In this document: in pieces, positions 8,591-18,556 of the stretch | Layout of the letters: every line of letters begins with the position of its first letter | Numbering within the stretch: the first letter of the stretch is position 1 | Assembly (NCBI RefSeq): GCF_000814905.1 | Contig: NZ_JXAG01000032.1 | Location: 1 to 64,000 of the forward strand | Source of the DNA: Enterobacter sp. Bisph1 | GTDB taxonomy: Bacteria > Pseudomonadota > Gammaproteobacteria > Enterobacterales > Enterobacteriaceae | Reading direction: 5' to 3' | DNA: 64,000 nt | Made by a program: the position numbers and the translations under genes | The notes under the pieces: generated by a model | The model's input: only the letters and a program-made list of their open reading frames with translations | Told to the model about the DNA's origin: nothing | Databases searched by the model: none

Positions 8591-8615
8591 ATTCACGCCA
8601 TCCCTGGCGCTGAAT
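8591..8615 (-). other. Hairpin after patD, possible operon end
   Basis: ATTCACGCCA (8591-8600) and TGGCGCTGAAT (8605-8615) form an imperfect stem just past the patD stop. It has no T-tract on the minus strand, so it may be an RNA-stabilising stem rather than a full terminator. Confidence 0.4.
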
Positions 8616-8621
8616 AATGCA

Positions 8622-10046
8622 TTAGTGTTTGATCATCACATGTCGCACTACGGTGTAATCTTCCAGCCCATAAAGGGACATATCTTTGCCATAGCCGGAG
8701 AATTTCTGTCCGCCGTGGGGCATTTCGCTGACCAGCATAAAATGGGTATTCACCCAGGTGCAGCCATATTGCAGGCGCGCGCTAAGACGATGGGCGCGGC
8801 CCACGTTTTGTGTCCATACTGAGGACGCCAGCCCATATTGCGAATCGTTGGCCCAGCCCAGTACCTGCTCCTCATCATCAAACACCGTGACGCTCACCAC
8901 CGGACCAAACACTTCCCGCTGCACAATGGCATCTTCCTGCTTCGCCCCCGCCAGCAGGGTTGGCGGGTAATAATACCCTGCGCCTTCCTGCTTTTTACCG
9001 CCGGTGACGACGCGAATATGACTCAGGGCTTTTGCCTCATCGACGGCCTGACTCACCCGCGCCAGATGGGCGGCGGAGCTGAGCGGCCCCAATTCCGTTG
9101 CTTCGTCGTCCGGCGCACCCATTTTCAGGCTGGCAACCGCCGCGCCGAGCTTTTCCACCAGCGCGTCATAAATGCCTTTTTGCGCGTAAATACGACAGGC
9201 GGCGGTACAGTCCTGACCGGCATTGTAGAAACCGAAGGTGCGCACCCCTTCTACCACCGCATCAAGATCCGCATCATCAAAGACGATCACCGGCGCTTTG
9301 CCGCCCAGCTCCATATGAGTACGCTTAATTGACGAAGCGGTATGCCCAATAATGTGCTCGCCGGTGGCAATCGAGCCGGTCAGAGAAACCATCCGTACCT
9401 TTTCGTGACCGGTCAACGGATCGCCAACGGTGCTGCCGCGACCGAACAGCACATTAAGTACACCAGCCGGGAAAATATCTTTCGCCAGTTCCGCCAGCTT
9501 CAATGCCGTAAGCGGGGTAATTTCCGAGGGTTTCAGCACCACACAATTGCCTGCAGCCAGCGCTGGCGCAAGCTTCCAGGCCGCCATCATCAGCGGGTAG
9601 TTCCAGGGCGCAATCGAGGCGATAACCCCCAGCGGATCGCGGCGGATCATCGAAGTGTGCCCTTCCAGATACTCACCCGCCGCCAGCCCGTTAAGGCAGC
9701 GTGCGGCCCCGGCGAAGAAGCGAAACACATCCACCACCGCCGGGATCTCATCATTGAGCACGCAGTGGAAAGGTTTGCCGCAGTTAAGGGACTCCAGCCG
9801 GGCAAAGGTTTCGCCATTGTCCTCAATCACCTGCGCCAGCTGCAGCAGGCATTCGGCGCGCGCTTTCGGCGTGGTTTGCCCCCAACTGGCAAAGGCGCGA
9901 TCGGCGGCCTGTACGGCGGCATCGACCTGCCCGGCGGACGCTTCGGCAATCTCCAGCAACACGTCACCGGTGGCGGGGTTGTAAACGGCCTGCTTCTCGC
10001 CTGCGCCGTTAACCAATTCTCCATTGATAAACAGTTGATGTTGCAT
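8622..10046 (-). CDS. patD: Gamma-aminobutyraldehyde dehydrogenase PatD
   Basis: A 474-aa NAD-dependent aldehyde dehydrogenase oxidising 4-aminobutanal to GABA in putrescine breakdown. Family marks are [12 protein letters not shown], the cofactor loop LTGSIATGE, the glutamate motif MELGGKAP and the catalytic cysteine in [11 protein letters not shown]. It is last in the ydcSTUV-patD operon, 21 bases after ydcV, exactly as in E. coli. The ATG at 10046 follows a GGAAAT site. It acts in the cytoplasm and pairs the transporter upstream with polyamine degradation. Confidence 0.95.
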   Translation of the reverse strand: MQHQLFINGELVNGAGEKQAVYNPATGDVLLEIAEASAGQVDAAVQAADRAFASWGQTTPKARAECLLQLAQVIEDNGETFARLESLNCGKPFHCVLNDEIPAVVDVFRFFAGAARCLNGLAAGEYLEGHTSMIRRDPLGVIASIAPWNYPLMMAAWKLAPALAAGNCVVLKPSEITPLTALKLAELAKDIFPAGVLNVLFGRGSTVGDPLTGHEKVRMVSLTGSIATGEHIIGHTASSIKRTHMELGGKAPVIVFDDADLDAVVEGVRTFGFYNAGQDCTAACRIYAQKGIYDALVEKLGAAVASLKMGAPDDEATELGPLSSAAHLARVSQAVDEAKALSHIRVVTGGKKQEGAGYYYPPTLLAGAKQEDAIVQREVFGPVVSVTVFDDEEQVLGWANDSQYGLASSVWTQNVGRAHRLSARLQYGCTWVNTHFMLVSEMPHGGQKFSGYGKDMSLYGLEDYTVVRHVMIKH

Positions 10047-10067
10047 AGTTATTTCCTTTCAGCTTGG

Positions 10068-10862
10068 TCAGTTATTTTCGGTATCACGGGTCAGCCACCA
10101 GGCGCCCAGAATCGGGATGGTTGTCAGTAGCATCACCAGCAGCGCCACTACGTTGGTGACCGGCACGTCACGCGGACGGCCCAGCTGGTTTAGCAGCCAT
10201 AACGGCAACGTCCGCTCGTGGCCTGCGGTAAAGGTAGTGACGATAATTTCGTCAAAGGACAAGGCAAACGCCAGCATGCCGCCGGCGAGTAGCGCCGAGC
10301 TAAGATTAGGCAGTACCACATAGCGAAAGGTCTGCCAGCCCGTGGCACCTAAATCCATCGACGCTTCCACCAGGCTCCATGACGTTCGCCGGAACCGGGC
10401 AATGACGTTGTTAAACACCACCACGACGCAAAACGTGGCGTGACCGATGACGATAGTGAAAAAGCCCGGCTCCAGATTGACCGCTTTAAAGGCAGTTAAC
10501 AGTGCCAGACCGGTAATAATTCCCGGTAGCGCAATCGGCAGCAGCAACAAGAGTGAGATGGCATTTTTGCCAAAAAAGGTGCTGCGCCATAAGGCCATTG
10601 CAGCAAGTGTGCCAAGAATCAAGGCGATAGCCGTTGCCAGCGCGGCAATTTTAAGTGACAACGTCACTGAATCAAGAATGTCGCCGCGCGCAGCCGCAAC
10701 GCTAAACCAGCGCAGCGTAAAGCCCTGCGGTGGAAAGCTGAACGCAGCCTCCTCGGTATTGAAAGCATAGATAACGATGATTAAAAGCGGGAAGTGGAGA
10801 AAGATAACGCCGCCCCATGAGGCGACTTTGAGCAGCCACGGTGCGCGTTCAAAGTGCATCAA
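10068..10862 (-). CDS. ydcV: ABC transporter permease YdcV
   Basis: A 264-aa inner-membrane permease with about six helices and the EAA loop [20 protein letters not shown] that docks on the ATPase. It belongs to the PotC-type spermidine/putrescine permease group. It overlaps the end of ydcU by 14 bases. The E. coli counterpart is the same length and in the same place. It probably forms the heterodimeric channel with YdcU. Confidence 0.93.
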   Translation of the reverse strand: MMHFERAPWLLKVASWGGVIFLHFPLLIIVIYAFNTEEAAFSFPPQGFTLRWFSVAAARGDILDSVTLSLKIAALATAIALILGTLAAMALWRSTFFGKNAISLLLLLPIALPGIITGLALLTAFKAVNLEPGFFTIVIGHATFCVVVVFNNVIARFRRTSWSLVEASMDLGATGWQTFRYVVLPNLSSALLAGGMLAFALSFDEIIVTTFTAGHERTLPLWLLNQLGRPRDVPVTNVVALLVMLLTTIPILGAWWLTRDTENN

Positions 10863-11775
10863 AGGCTCCCAGGCGCTTCACGAACGCCAGATAGACGGCA
10901 ATCAACACAATCGGCACGAGAGTAAATGCCGCGGCCATCGGCATATTGCCAATCGCCCCCTGCTGGGCATACACCATATTGCCAATAAAATAGCCCGGTG
11001 GGCCGACGAGCTGGGGCACGATAAAATCACCCAGCGTCAGCGAAAAGGTAAATATTGAACCCGCCGCGATACCCGGAACCGCCAGCGGCAGCACGACATA
11101 GCGGAAAGTTTGTCGGGGATGCGCGCCTAAATCGGCGGAGGCTTGCAAAAGCGACGCGGGCAAACGTTCCAGCGCCGCCTGAATCGGCAGGATCATAAAC
11201 GGCAGCCAGATATAGACGAACACCAGAAAACGTCCCAGCCCGGAGGTGGAAAGCGTATTCCCCCCAACGGCGGGCAAGGTTAAAAATGCCGTGAGCAGCG
11301 GTTCAATCCCCATATGCGTGAGAAACCATTGCGCGACGCCATCTTTCGCCAGCAGCAGTGTCCAGGCGTAGGCTTTAACGATATAGCTGGCCCACATTGG
11401 CAACATCACGGCGATATAAAAGAACGCCTTCCATTTGCCCTGCGCATAGCGCGCCATATACCAGGCCATCGGAAACGCCAAAATCGCGCTGGCGATGGTC
11501 ACTGACACCGCCATCATCAGGGTGCGAATAATGATGTCGTAGTTCGCCGGGTTGAACAGCGCCAGCAGGTTGCCGAAGGTGAGATCCGGCGTCACCGACA
11601 TGGTGAAATCGTCAAAGGTGTAGAACCCCTGCCATAACAACGTAAGCAGCGAGCCCAGATAGACGATGCCAAACCACATCAGCGGCGCGAGTAATAACAG
11701 GATCAGCCCGTAAACCGGCTTACGCCAGAAGAGCGCGCTTGGTTTGCCTTTCATGGCGGTTGGCAGCGTGCTCAT
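10849..11775 (-). CDS. ydcU: ABC transporter permease YdcU
   Basis: A 308-aa PotB-type permease with a long N-terminal region, a membrane-spanning core and the EAA loop [20 protein letters not shown]. It overlaps ydcT by 4 bases and ydcV by 14, indicating translational coupling. The partners are YdcV (permease), YdcT (ATPase) and YdcS (periplasmic binding protein). The substrate is expected to be a polyamine-like or related cation, from the family and the PatD neighbour. Confidence 0.93.
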   Translation of the reverse strand: MSTLPTAMKGKPSALFWRKPVYGLILLLLAPLMWFGIVYLGSLLTLLWQGFYTFDDFTMSVTPDLTFGNLLALFNPANYDIIIRTLMMAVSVTIASAILAFPMAWYMARYAQGKWKAFFYIAVMLPMWASYIVKAYAWTLLLAKDGVAQWFLTHMGIEPLLTAFLTLPAVGGNTLSTSGLGRFLVFVYIWLPFMILPIQAALERLPASLLQASADLGAHPRQTFRYVVLPLAVPGIAAGSIFTFSLTLGDFIVPQLVGPPGYFIGNMVYAQQGAIGNMPMAAAFTLVPIVLIAVYLAFVKRLGAFDAL

Positions 11776-12785
11776 GGGCCACCCTCCAGCGGCACCATCG
11801 CCGCACGCGGCCAGGAAACTTGTACTTGCTGACCCGGCGCAAGAGTGAGCGAGGGGGTCGCATCCGAAAGATTCGCCTGGCTAACCAGCAGCTTTTCTCC
11901 CTGCCCAAGACGCAGCTCAAACCGCGTCAATGCGCCCTGATACTGCACCGCCTGCACAATGGCACTGGTTTCAATTTCCCCCGGCGTATTGAGGCGAATA
12001 TGCTCCGGGCGCAGGGAGAAAACCCCATTCATGCCACACAGCCGTTGCGCTAAAGGCGCATCAAAGACATTTGCCGTGCCGACGAAACCGGCAACAAAGG
12101 GCGTGCGCGGGCGCAGATAGAGATCCCGCGGCGTATCGATCTGTTCAATACGGCCATTGTTGAACACCGCAACGCGATCGGACATCGACAGTGCTTCGCC
12201 CTGATCGTGGGTGACAAAAATAAAGGTGATGCCCAGATCCTGCTGCAGCTTTTTTAATTCGAACTGCATCTGTTCGCGCAATTTTAAATCCAGCGCCCCC
12301 AACGGCTCGTCCAGCAACAGCACCCGGGGTGCGTTAACCAGCGCACGGGCAATCGCCACGCGCTGTCGCTGGCCGCCGGAAAGCTGCGACGGTTTGCGGG
12401 CGTGAACAAAACCCAGCGCCACTTTCTCCAGCGCGTCGCGGGCGCGGGTATGGCGCTGCTTTTTATCCACCCCTTTTACCATCAGGCCATAGGCGACGTT
12501 ATCCAGCACCGACATATGGGGAAACAGTGCGTAGTCCTGAAAGACGGTGTTGACGTCCCGCTGCCAGGGCGGTAGCTCGCTGGCTTCACGGCCAAAAATG
12601 CGTATAGCGCCCCCGCTGAGCTGTTCAAAGCCAGCGATCAGCCGCAGGCAGGTGGTTTTGCCGGAGCCGGAAGGGCCCAGCATTGAGAAAAACTCCCCGT
12701 CGTTAACGGCGAGCGTTACGCCGTCAACCGCCCGGACATCGCCATAGACTCTGGCGACATCCTCAAACTCCACGGCAAAAGTCAT
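11772..12785 (-). CDS. ydcT: ABC transporter ATPase YdcT
   Basis: A 337-aa PotA-type ATPase. Walker A is GPSGSGKTT (37-45), the signature is QLSGGQRQRVAIARAL, Walker B is VLLLDEPLGALD, and the switch His is in FVTHDQ. The C-terminal 100 residues form the regulatory TOBE domain (SLRPEHIRL). It lies 17 bases after ydcS. Length and order are as in E. coli. Confidence 0.94.
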   Translation of the reverse strand: MTFAVEFEDVARVYGDVRAVDGVTLAVNDGEFFSMLGPSGSGKTTCLRLIAGFEQLSGGAIRIFGREASELPPWQRDVNTVFQDYALFPHMSVLDNVAYGLMVKGVDKKQRHTRARDALEKVALGFVHARKPSQLSGGQRQRVAIARALVNAPRVLLLDEPLGALDLKLREQMQFELKKLQQDLGITFIFVTHDQGEALSMSDRVAVFNNGRIEQIDTPRDLYLRPRTPFVAGFVGTANVFDAPLAQRLCGMNGVFSLRPEHIRLNTPGEIETSAIVQAVQYQGALTRFELRLGQGEKLLVSQANLSDATPSLTLAPGQQVQVSWPRAAMVPLEGGP

Positions 12786-12802
12786 AGCACGCTCCCGGCA
12801 GA

Positions 12803-13945
12803 TTAACGGCCGCCCATAATGGCGATGTAATCCTGCGTCCAGCGGCTGTAGGGAACATATTTGCCCCCTTCGGCGACCGGCGTTTTCCAGAAGGCGATTT
12901 TGTCAAAGAAGCTATAGCCATTGGTTTCGCAGCCTTTTTCACCTAGCAAGGTGCTGGCTTTGCACCCTTCCGGTACCACCGGCAGGGAACCAAACCAGGC
13001 TGCTACATCACCCTGCACTTTTGGCGTGAGCGACCAGTTCATCCATTTATAAGCACAGTTTGGATGTTTGGCGTCGGCGTGGAGCATGGTGGTATCGGAC
13101 CAGCCGGTGACGCCCTCTTTCGGAAATACGGTGGCAATCGGCTGGTTTTCCCCTTTCAGGCCGTTGGCCTGAAAGGGCCAGGCACTGGAGGCGACGACTC
13201 CTTCGTTTTTGAAATCACTCATCTGTACCGTGGTGTCATGCCAGTAGCGATGGATAAGCAAATGCTGATCGCGCAGGGTTTTTAGCACCGCCTGATATTG
13301 CGCTTCGGTAAGCTGGTAGGGATCGTTAATGCCGAGCTGCGGCTGGGTGGCTTTGAGAAACAGTGCCGCATCGGCGATATAGATCGGCCCGTCATAGGCC
13401 TGTACCCGCCCTTTGTTGCTTTTGCCGTCCGGCAGGTTTTGTTCAACAAACACCACCGCCCAGCTGTCCGGCGGCGTTGGGAAAGTTTTGCTGTTATACA
13501 TCAACAGGTTTGGCCCCCACTGGTACGGCGTGCCCCAGGTTTTTCCTGCGACGTTAAACCACTCGCCTTTCACCAGTTTTGGATCGAGGTTTTTCCAGTT
13601 TGGAATCAGCGCCGTGTTAATCGGCTGGACGCGTTTACCCATGATCAGACGCAGGGAGGCATCGCCGGAGGCGGTGACCAGATCGTATCCCCCCTTCGCC
13701 ATCAGGCTGACCATCTCATCGGAAGTGGCGGCGGTTTTCACATTCACCGCACAGCCGCTCTCCTTTTCAAAGGCGGTCACCCAGTCATACTGTTTATCGG
13801 TCTGGCCGCGCTCGATATACCCCGGCCAGGCGATGATATCCAGCCGACCTTCTCCTTTTCCCACCTCTGTGGGTTCGGTGGCGTGTGCCGTCATTACGGT
13901 CAGGCCCAGCGCGCACAGGCTGCTGCAGGCAAATTGCTTGCTCAT
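12803..13945 (-). CDS. ydcS: Periplasmic binding protein YdcS
   Basis: A 380-aa substrate-binding protein with a signal peptide ending near THA (about residue 22). It is highly similar to E. coli YdcS (IIAWPGYIERGQTDKQYDW, AATSDEMVSLM, YKWMNWSLTPKVQGDVAAWFGS). It is the first gene of the ydcSTUV-patD operon, and the 346-base region upstream must hold the promoter. E. coli YdcS has also been reported to carry polyhydroxybutyrate synthase activity; the binding role is the safer call. An AGGAG site precedes the ATG at 13945. Confidence 0.95.
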   Translation of the reverse strand: MSKQFACSSLCALGLTVMTAHATEPTEVGKGEGRLDIIAWPGYIERGQTDKQYDWVTAFEKESGCAVNVKTAATSDEMVSLMAKGGYDLVTASGDASLRLIMGKRVQPINTALIPNWKNLDPKLVKGEWFNVAGKTWGTPYQWGPNLLMYNSKTFPTPPDSWAVVFVEQNLPDGKSNKGRVQAYDGPIYIADAALFLKATQPQLGINDPYQLTEAQYQAVLKTLRDQHLLIHRYWHDTTVQMSDFKNEGVVASSAWPFQANGLKGENQPIATVFPKEGVTGWSDTTMLHADAKHPNCAYKWMNWSLTPKVQGDVAAWFGSLPVVPEGCKASTLLGEKGCETNGYSFFDKIAFWKTPVAEGGKYVPYSRWTQDYIAIMGGR

Positions 13946-14291
13946 TATTTTCTACTCCTGTCGAAAAGAAAAAAGTGCGGCAGCCTTGCCGTAAATATAT
14001 CTCCCTTAATAAAAATAGACGGCGCGCTGAAGGCATGAATGAGGCCCGTCGGAATTTTCGTAAGGATGTGACAGATGACGCATTACGTTAGCAATGAAAC
14101 GGCTGGCTTGCGCTCTTTTGGAGTATAGACAAGGGGTTAGCGAAATGACTTTTATCTCTGTTGCTATTCACATTTCCTATGAATAGCCCATGGCGGAGCA
14201 GAGAAAATAATGACGGCGCAGGCGTGCTCAAGGTGAATAATATTTTCTTAATGAGAATAAGTTATGCAGCAAATAAGAAAGGTCGGCGCGG
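13946..14291. promoter_or_regulatory. ydcS upstream region
   Basis: 346 bases without a gene, between ydcR and ydcS (both minus strand). It contains an inverted repeat CTATTCA...TGAATAG at about 14165-14187, a candidate operator. I found no sigma-54 or complete CRP motif. The YdcR start is not here, so this region serves the transporter operon. Confidence 0.4.
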
Positions 14292-15698
14292 TTAATTCAT
14301 CATTTGACGAATTAACTGACCTAAACACTGGGCCGCCCGCTCCTCTTTATCACCCCATGCCCACGCACAGTTAAAGCGGAAAAAGGCGCGCCAGTTGTCG
14401 GAAGTCGAGAACATTTTCCCCGGCGCGATACTTATCTGGTTAGCCAGTGCCAGCTGGCTTAGCTCACCGGCATCCAGTCCAACCGGCAGTTCCAGCCATA
14501 AGAAGTAACCGCTTTCGTTACGGTAAATTTTCACTTCCGGCGGTAAATGGCGCAGCAGCGCTTGCCAGGCCTGGTGTTTACGCTCGGCAAGCTGTCGGCG
14601 CAGGCGGCGCAAATGAGCATCATAATGATGGGTCGATAAGTAATCGACCAGCGCCAGCTGCAGGGGTGAACTGGTGGACAAAGTGCTCATCAGTTGCAGC
14701 TGTTGAATACGCCGGGCATGACGTCCCGCGGCGACCCAACCGACGCGAAACCCGGCGACCAGGCATTTTGAAAAGGAGGAACAGTGCAGGGTCATATCCT
14801 GCTTATCCCAGGCTTTTGCCGGTAGCGGCTGTTCGCGTCCGTAATAGAGTTCGCTATACACGTCATCTTCAATCAGCGTGACGTTGTGCTGCGCCAGCAG
14901 CGCTACCAGCTGCGCTTTCTTACCGGCGCTTAAGGTAAAACCGAGGGGGTTCTGGCTATTGGTCATCAACCAGCAGGCTTTAACCGGATAGTCTTCTAAT
15001 GCCTGCGCCAGCGCGTTGAGATCGATCCCCTCTTTAACATCTGTTGGCACCGACAACGCTTTTAGTTTTAGCCGTTCCAGCGCCTGTAACGCGCCGTAAA
15101 AACAGGGGCTTTCAACGATTACCCAGTCACCAGGCTCGGTGACGGCCTGCAGGCTCAGATTCAGTGCTTCAAGCGCCCCGGCGGTAATAACGATTTCATC
15201 CGGCGAGATATTCATCCCCTGACGGGCATAACGTTGGGCGATGGCGTGACGCAGCTGGCTGTTACCCGGCGGCAGGTTTTCAATCACGCTCATGGCGGTG
15301 GCGCTTTTACTCACTTTCGCCAGCGAACGATTAAGCTGCGGCATGGGGAACAATTTCGGATCGGGAAAGGCGGAGCCAAACGGCAGCACCGAAGCATCGC
15401 AACTGGCCTGTAAAACATCAAAAATGTAGGTATTGATATCCACCGCTTCGTCACGCGTGACCATCGCCGTCGTGCTGCGCGCGACACCTGGAGCAGGCGC
15501 GACAAAATAGCCGGACTGCGGACGGGCAATCACCCTTCCCTGGCTCTCCAGCAGCTGATAGGCGTGTCCGACGGTCATAAAACTCAGCCCGCTGCTCGCC
15601 ACCTGCTCACGCAAGGAAGGCAGCTTCTCGCCGGGGCGCCAGACGCCAAGCTCTATTTGATCGCTGATTTGCTGCGCCAGTCGCTGATATTTTTTCAT
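14292..15698 (-). CDS. ydcR: MocR-type regulator YdcR
   Basis: A 468-aa fusion of an N-terminal GntR winged helix (about 1-70, QISDQIELGVWRPGEKLPSLREQ) to a fold-type I aminotransferase domain. The PLP-binding lysine is in SSFSKCLVAGFRVGW, with supporting motifs MTNSQNPLGFTLS and EDDVYSEL. Length and sequence match E. coli YdcR. In this class PLP acts as a sensor and the protein regulates adjacent genes, here most likely ydcSTUV-patD downstream on the same strand. It is divergent from cioA, with a clear inverted repeat between them. Confidence 0.93.
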   Translation of the reverse strand: MKKYQRLAQQISDQIELGVWRPGEKLPSLREQVASSGLSFMTVGHAYQLLESQGRVIARPQSGYFVAPAPGVARSTTAMVTRDEAVDINTYIFDVLQASCDASVLPFGSAFPDPKLFPMPQLNRSLAKVSKSATAMSVIENLPPGNSQLRHAIAQRYARQGMNISPDEIVITAGALEALNLSLQAVTEPGDWVIVESPCFYGALQALERLKLKALSVPTDVKEGIDLNALAQALEDYPVKACWLMTNSQNPLGFTLSAGKKAQLVALLAQHNVTLIEDDVYSELYYGREQPLPAKAWDKQDMTLHCSSFSKCLVAGFRVGWVAAGRHARRIQQLQLMSTLSTSSPLQLALVDYLSTHHYDAHLRRLRRQLAERKHQAWQALLRHLPPEVKIYRNESGYFLWLELPVGLDAGELSQLALANQISIAPGKMFSTSDNWRAFFRFNCAWAWGDKEERAAQCLGQLIRQMMN

Positions 15699-15767
15699 CT
15701 TTTTTCACGTGTTAACAAAACGTCTTTATCATGGCACGCGCTACGTCATCCTGCTATATCAGTTTGT

Positions 15768-15798
15768 GCATAACAGCCCTTTTTACACGCTGTTATGC
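15768..15798. promoter_or_regulatory. Inverted repeat between ydcR and cioA
   Basis: GCATAACAGC (15768-15777) and GCTGTTATGC (15789-15798) are perfect complements separated by 11 bases, with centres two helical turns apart. It lies 70 bases upstream of the ydcR start and 150 bases before cioA. The arrangement suits a dimeric regulator; which one is unknown. Confidence 0.5.
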
Positions 15799-15947
15799 GT
15801 GCGTTTTGCCGCTTCGTCTGGACTAATCCTCAACCTGCCATAACCTTTGTAAGGAACTGTTATACGTAAATTCCCGTTATCTGTTTCTGCAAGTTCTGCC
15901 TTGCGCTGATTAACATTGAAGCCGAAGCAATGACATTGAGGTTGTGC

Positions 15948-17348
15948 ATGTTTGGTTTAGACGCGTTTTACCTGGCAAGAATACAGTTTGCCTTCACGGT
16001 TTCTTTTCACATTATCTTTCCGGCGATCACCATCGGTCTTGCCAGCTATCTGGCGGTGCTCGAAGGATTGTGGCTGAAAACCCGTAACCCGGACTGGCGA
16101 ACGCTGTACCATTTCTGGTCGAAGATCTTCGCCGTTAACTTTGGTATGGGCGTGGTGTCCGGTCTGGTGATGGCCTACCAGTTCGGTACTAACTGGAGCG
16201 GTTTTTCCCAGTTTGCCGGCAGTATTACCGGGCCACTGTTAACCTATGAAGTATTGACCGCCTTCTTCCTTGAAGCGGGCTTTCTCGGCGTAATGCTGTT
16301 TGGCTGGAATAAAGTCGGGCCGGGCCTGCACTTTTTCGCCACCTGTATGGTCGCCCTCGGCACCATCATGTCGACCTTCTGGATCCTCGCCTCCAACAGT
16401 TGGATGCATACGCCGCAGGGCTTTGCCATTGAGAATGGCCAGGTTATTCCGCTGGACTGGGTCAAAGTGATTTTTAACCCCTCTTTCCCCTATCGCCTGA
16501 TGCATATGACCATTGCGGCATTTCTCAGCAGCGCCCTGTTTGTTGGCGCATCTGCCGCCTGGCATCTGCTGCGCGGCAATAATACTCCTGCTATTCGCAA
16601 AATGTTCTCCATGGCGATGTGGATGGCGCTGGTAGTTGCGCCGATTCAGGCGATGGTCGGCGATATGCACGGGCTGAATACGCTGGAGCATCAACCGGCG
16701 AAAATCGCCGCCATTGAAGGCCACTGGGAGAACCGACCCGGCGAAGCCACGCCGCTATTGCTGTTTGGCCTGCCGGATATGGAAGAGGAGCGCACGCGCT
16801 ATGCCGTGGAGATCCCGGCGCTGGGCAGCCTGATCCTCACTCACAGCCTGGATAAACAGGTTCCGGCGCTGAAAGAGTTCCCTGCCGATGAGCGTCCTTA
16901 CTCGCCGCTGGTCTTCTGGTCGTTTCGCATTATGGTCGGGCTGGGCGTGTTAATGATTGGCCTGGGCGTCGCGGCGCTGTGGCTGCGTTTCCGTGACCGG
17001 CTCTATCAGTCGCGACCGTTTTTACACTTCGCACTGTGGATGGGACCGGCAGGCTTAATAGCGATTCTTGCCGGTTGGGTAACCACCGAAGTGGGTCGTC
17101 AACCGTGGGTGGTTTATGGCCTGCTGCGTACCGCCGATGCGGTTTCCGCCCATGGCGATTTGCAAATGAGCCTCAGCCTGCTGGCGTTCTTCGTGGTTTA
17201 TTGCTCCGTCTTTGGTGTCGGTTACAGCTATATGGTGCGGCTGATTACCAAAGGACCCGATGAGCGTGACGAGCACGCGACACAAGGGACCCCGGCGCGA
17301 CCGCTGTCGGCGGCGGGCGAACATCTCGACGCGGATGAGGATAAATAA
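15948..17348 (+). CDS. cioA: Cyanide-insensitive bd-type quinol oxidase subunit I
   Basis: A 466-aa membrane protein of the CydA family with the short Q-loop typical of CioA/AppC-like cyanide-insensitive oxidases rather than the long loop of CydA. The start MFGLDAFYLARIQFAF matches CioA proteins and ATG 15948 has GAGG 8 bases upstream; an ATG at 15930 would add six residues. Conserved features include HIIFPAITIG, the quinol-site region and GWVTTEVGRQPW. It carries haems b558, b595 and d with CioB and reduces oxygen with high affinity. TAATG overlap with cioB. Confidence 0.92.
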   Translation: MFGLDAFYLARIQFAFTVSFHIIFPAITIGLASYLAVLEGLWLKTRNPDWRTLYHFWSKIFAVNFGMGVVSGLVMAYQFGTNWSGFSQFAGSITGPLLTYEVLTAFFLEAGFLGVMLFGWNKVGPGLHFFATCMVALGTIMSTFWILASNSWMHTPQGFAIENGQVIPLDWVKVIFNPSFPYRLMHMTIAAFLSSALFVGASAAWHLLRGNNTPAIRKMFSMAMWMALVVAPIQAMVGDMHGLNTLEHQPAKIAAIEGHWENRPGEATPLLLFGLPDMEEERTRYAVEIPALGSLILTHSLDKQVPALKEFPADERPYSPLVFWSFRIMVGLGVLMIGLGVAALWLRFRDRLYQSRPFLHFALWMGPAGLIAILAGWVTTEVGRQPWVVYGLLRTADAVSAHGDLQMSLSLLAFFVVYCSVFGVGYSYMVRLITKGPDERDEHATQGTPARPLSAAGEHLDADEDK

Positions 17349-18358
17349 TGGGTATCGATCTTTCGTTAATCTGGTTTGTCATTATCGTCTTCGCCACCTT
17401 GATGTATATCGTGATGGATGGTTTTGACCTCGGTATCGGCATTCTGTTTCCGGTAACCCGTGACGCTCATGACCGTGATGTGATGGTCAATACTGTCGCG
17501 CCAGTGTGGGATGGGAATGAAACCTGGCTGGTGCTCGGCGGTGCGGGCTTGTTTGGCGCTTTCCCGCTGGCCTACGCGGTAATTATCGACGCGCTGACTA
17601 TCCCGCTGACCTTAATGCTAATTGGACTTATCTTTCGCGGCGTGGCTTTCGAGTTTCGCTTCAAAGCAACCCAGAGTCACCGTGCGTTCTGGGACAAAGC
17701 GTTTCTCTCCGGCTCCCTGCTCGCCACCTTTACACAAGGTATTGTGGTAGGCGCAGTACTGAACGGCTTTAAGGTGACCGGACGCCAGTTTAGCGGCGGC
17801 GCTCTCGACTGGCTGACGCCGTTTAACCTGTTCTGCGGCGTTGGACTGGTGATCACCTATGGCCTGCTCGGCGCGAGCTGGCTGGTGATGAAAAGCGAAG
17901 AGCCGCTGCAGGGGAAAATGCGCAAAGCGGCGAGAAAACTGTTGCTGGCGATGATCGTGGTGATTGCGGTTATCAGCCTGTGGACGCCGCTGACCCACGC
18001 CGGGATCGCCGAGCGCTGGTTCAGCCTGCCTAATCTCTATTTTTTCTCGCCGGTACCGATTCTGGTTATCGCATTAAGCATCTGGCTGTGGCGCAGCCTG
18101 GGTAATCCGGACTACCACGCGCTGCCGTTTGTGCAGACGCTGGGGCTGATTTTTCTCGGCTTTAGCGGTCTTGGCATCAGTATCTGGCCGCATATTATCC
18201 CGCCGGATATCACCCTCTGGGAAGCCGCCGCGCCGCCGCAAAGCCAGGGCTTTATGCTGGTTGGCGCCCTGCTAATTATCCCGATTATTCTGGTCTATAC
18301 CTTGTGGAGCTACTATGTGTTCCGCGGCAAGGTGCAGCATGGCGCGGGGTATCACTGA
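17348..18358 (+). CDS. cioB: Cyanide-insensitive bd-type quinol oxidase subunit II
   Basis: A 336-aa multi-helix protein of the CydB family (DLGIGILFPVTRD, NTVAPVWDGNETWLVLGGAGLFGAFP). It starts in the cioA stop (TAATG) and its TGA overlaps the next ATG by one base. It stabilises the haem-bearing subunit I. The paired genes form a second bd-type oxidase in addition to the cydAB expected elsewhere in the chromosome. Confidence 0.92.
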   Translation: MGIDLSLIWFVIIVFATLMYIVMDGFDLGIGILFPVTRDAHDRDVMVNTVAPVWDGNETWLVLGGAGLFGAFPLAYAVIIDALTIPLTLMLIGLIFRGVAFEFRFKATQSHRAFWDKAFLSGSLLATFTQGIVVGAVLNGFKVTGRQFSGGALDWLTPFNLFCGVGLVITYGLLGASWLVMKSEEPLQGKMRKAARKLLLAMIVVIAVISLWTPLTHAGIAERWFSLPNLYFFSPVPILVIALSIWLWRSLGNPDYHALPFVQTLGLIFLGFSGLGISIWPHIIPPDITLWEAAAPPQSQGFMLVGALLIIPIILVYTLWSYYVFRGKVQHGAGYH

Positions 18359-18486
18359 TGAAACACTCTTTTTTACACCGCCTGATGTGGATGGTCTTAA
18401 TCTGGGGCGGCAGCGTGATGGCGCTGTTTGCCGTCAGTATGGTGTTCCGTTTGTTAATGTCGGCGGCGGGCTTTAAATCCCATTAA
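18358..18486 (+). CDS. Small third subunit of the Cio oxidase (DUF2474 type)
   Basis: A 42-aa protein with one membrane helix (about residues 9-34, MWMVLIWGGSVMALFAVSMVF) and polar ends, starting at the ATG overlapping the cioB stop (TGATG). It occupies the place of CydX in cyd operons, and such short DUF2474 proteins follow cioB in other proteobacteria. It probably stabilises the oxidase. Confidence 0.85.
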   Translation: MKHSFLHRLMWMVLIWGGSVMALFAVSMVFRLLMSAAGFKSH

Positions 18487-18501
18487 TCCCTCGCAATGCA
18501 A

Positions 18502-18533
18502 AATCCCGGCGATCCCTCACCGGGATTTTTTTC
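18502..18533 (+). terminator. Terminator of the cio operon
   Basis: ATCCCGG pairs with CCGGGAT across a 10-base loop and is followed by a T-run. It lies 17 bases after the third cio gene. Confidence 0.88.
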
Positions 18534-18556
18534 ACTGGCTTACGCATTATCTCTGT

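Noticed and set aside
9342-10130. 262-codon open frame opposite patD
   Set aside because: It is the shadow of the strongly conserved patD gene and has no ribosome site or recognisable motif.
13298-14038. 246-codon open frame opposite ydcS
   Set aside because: Shadow of ydcS; no family similarity.
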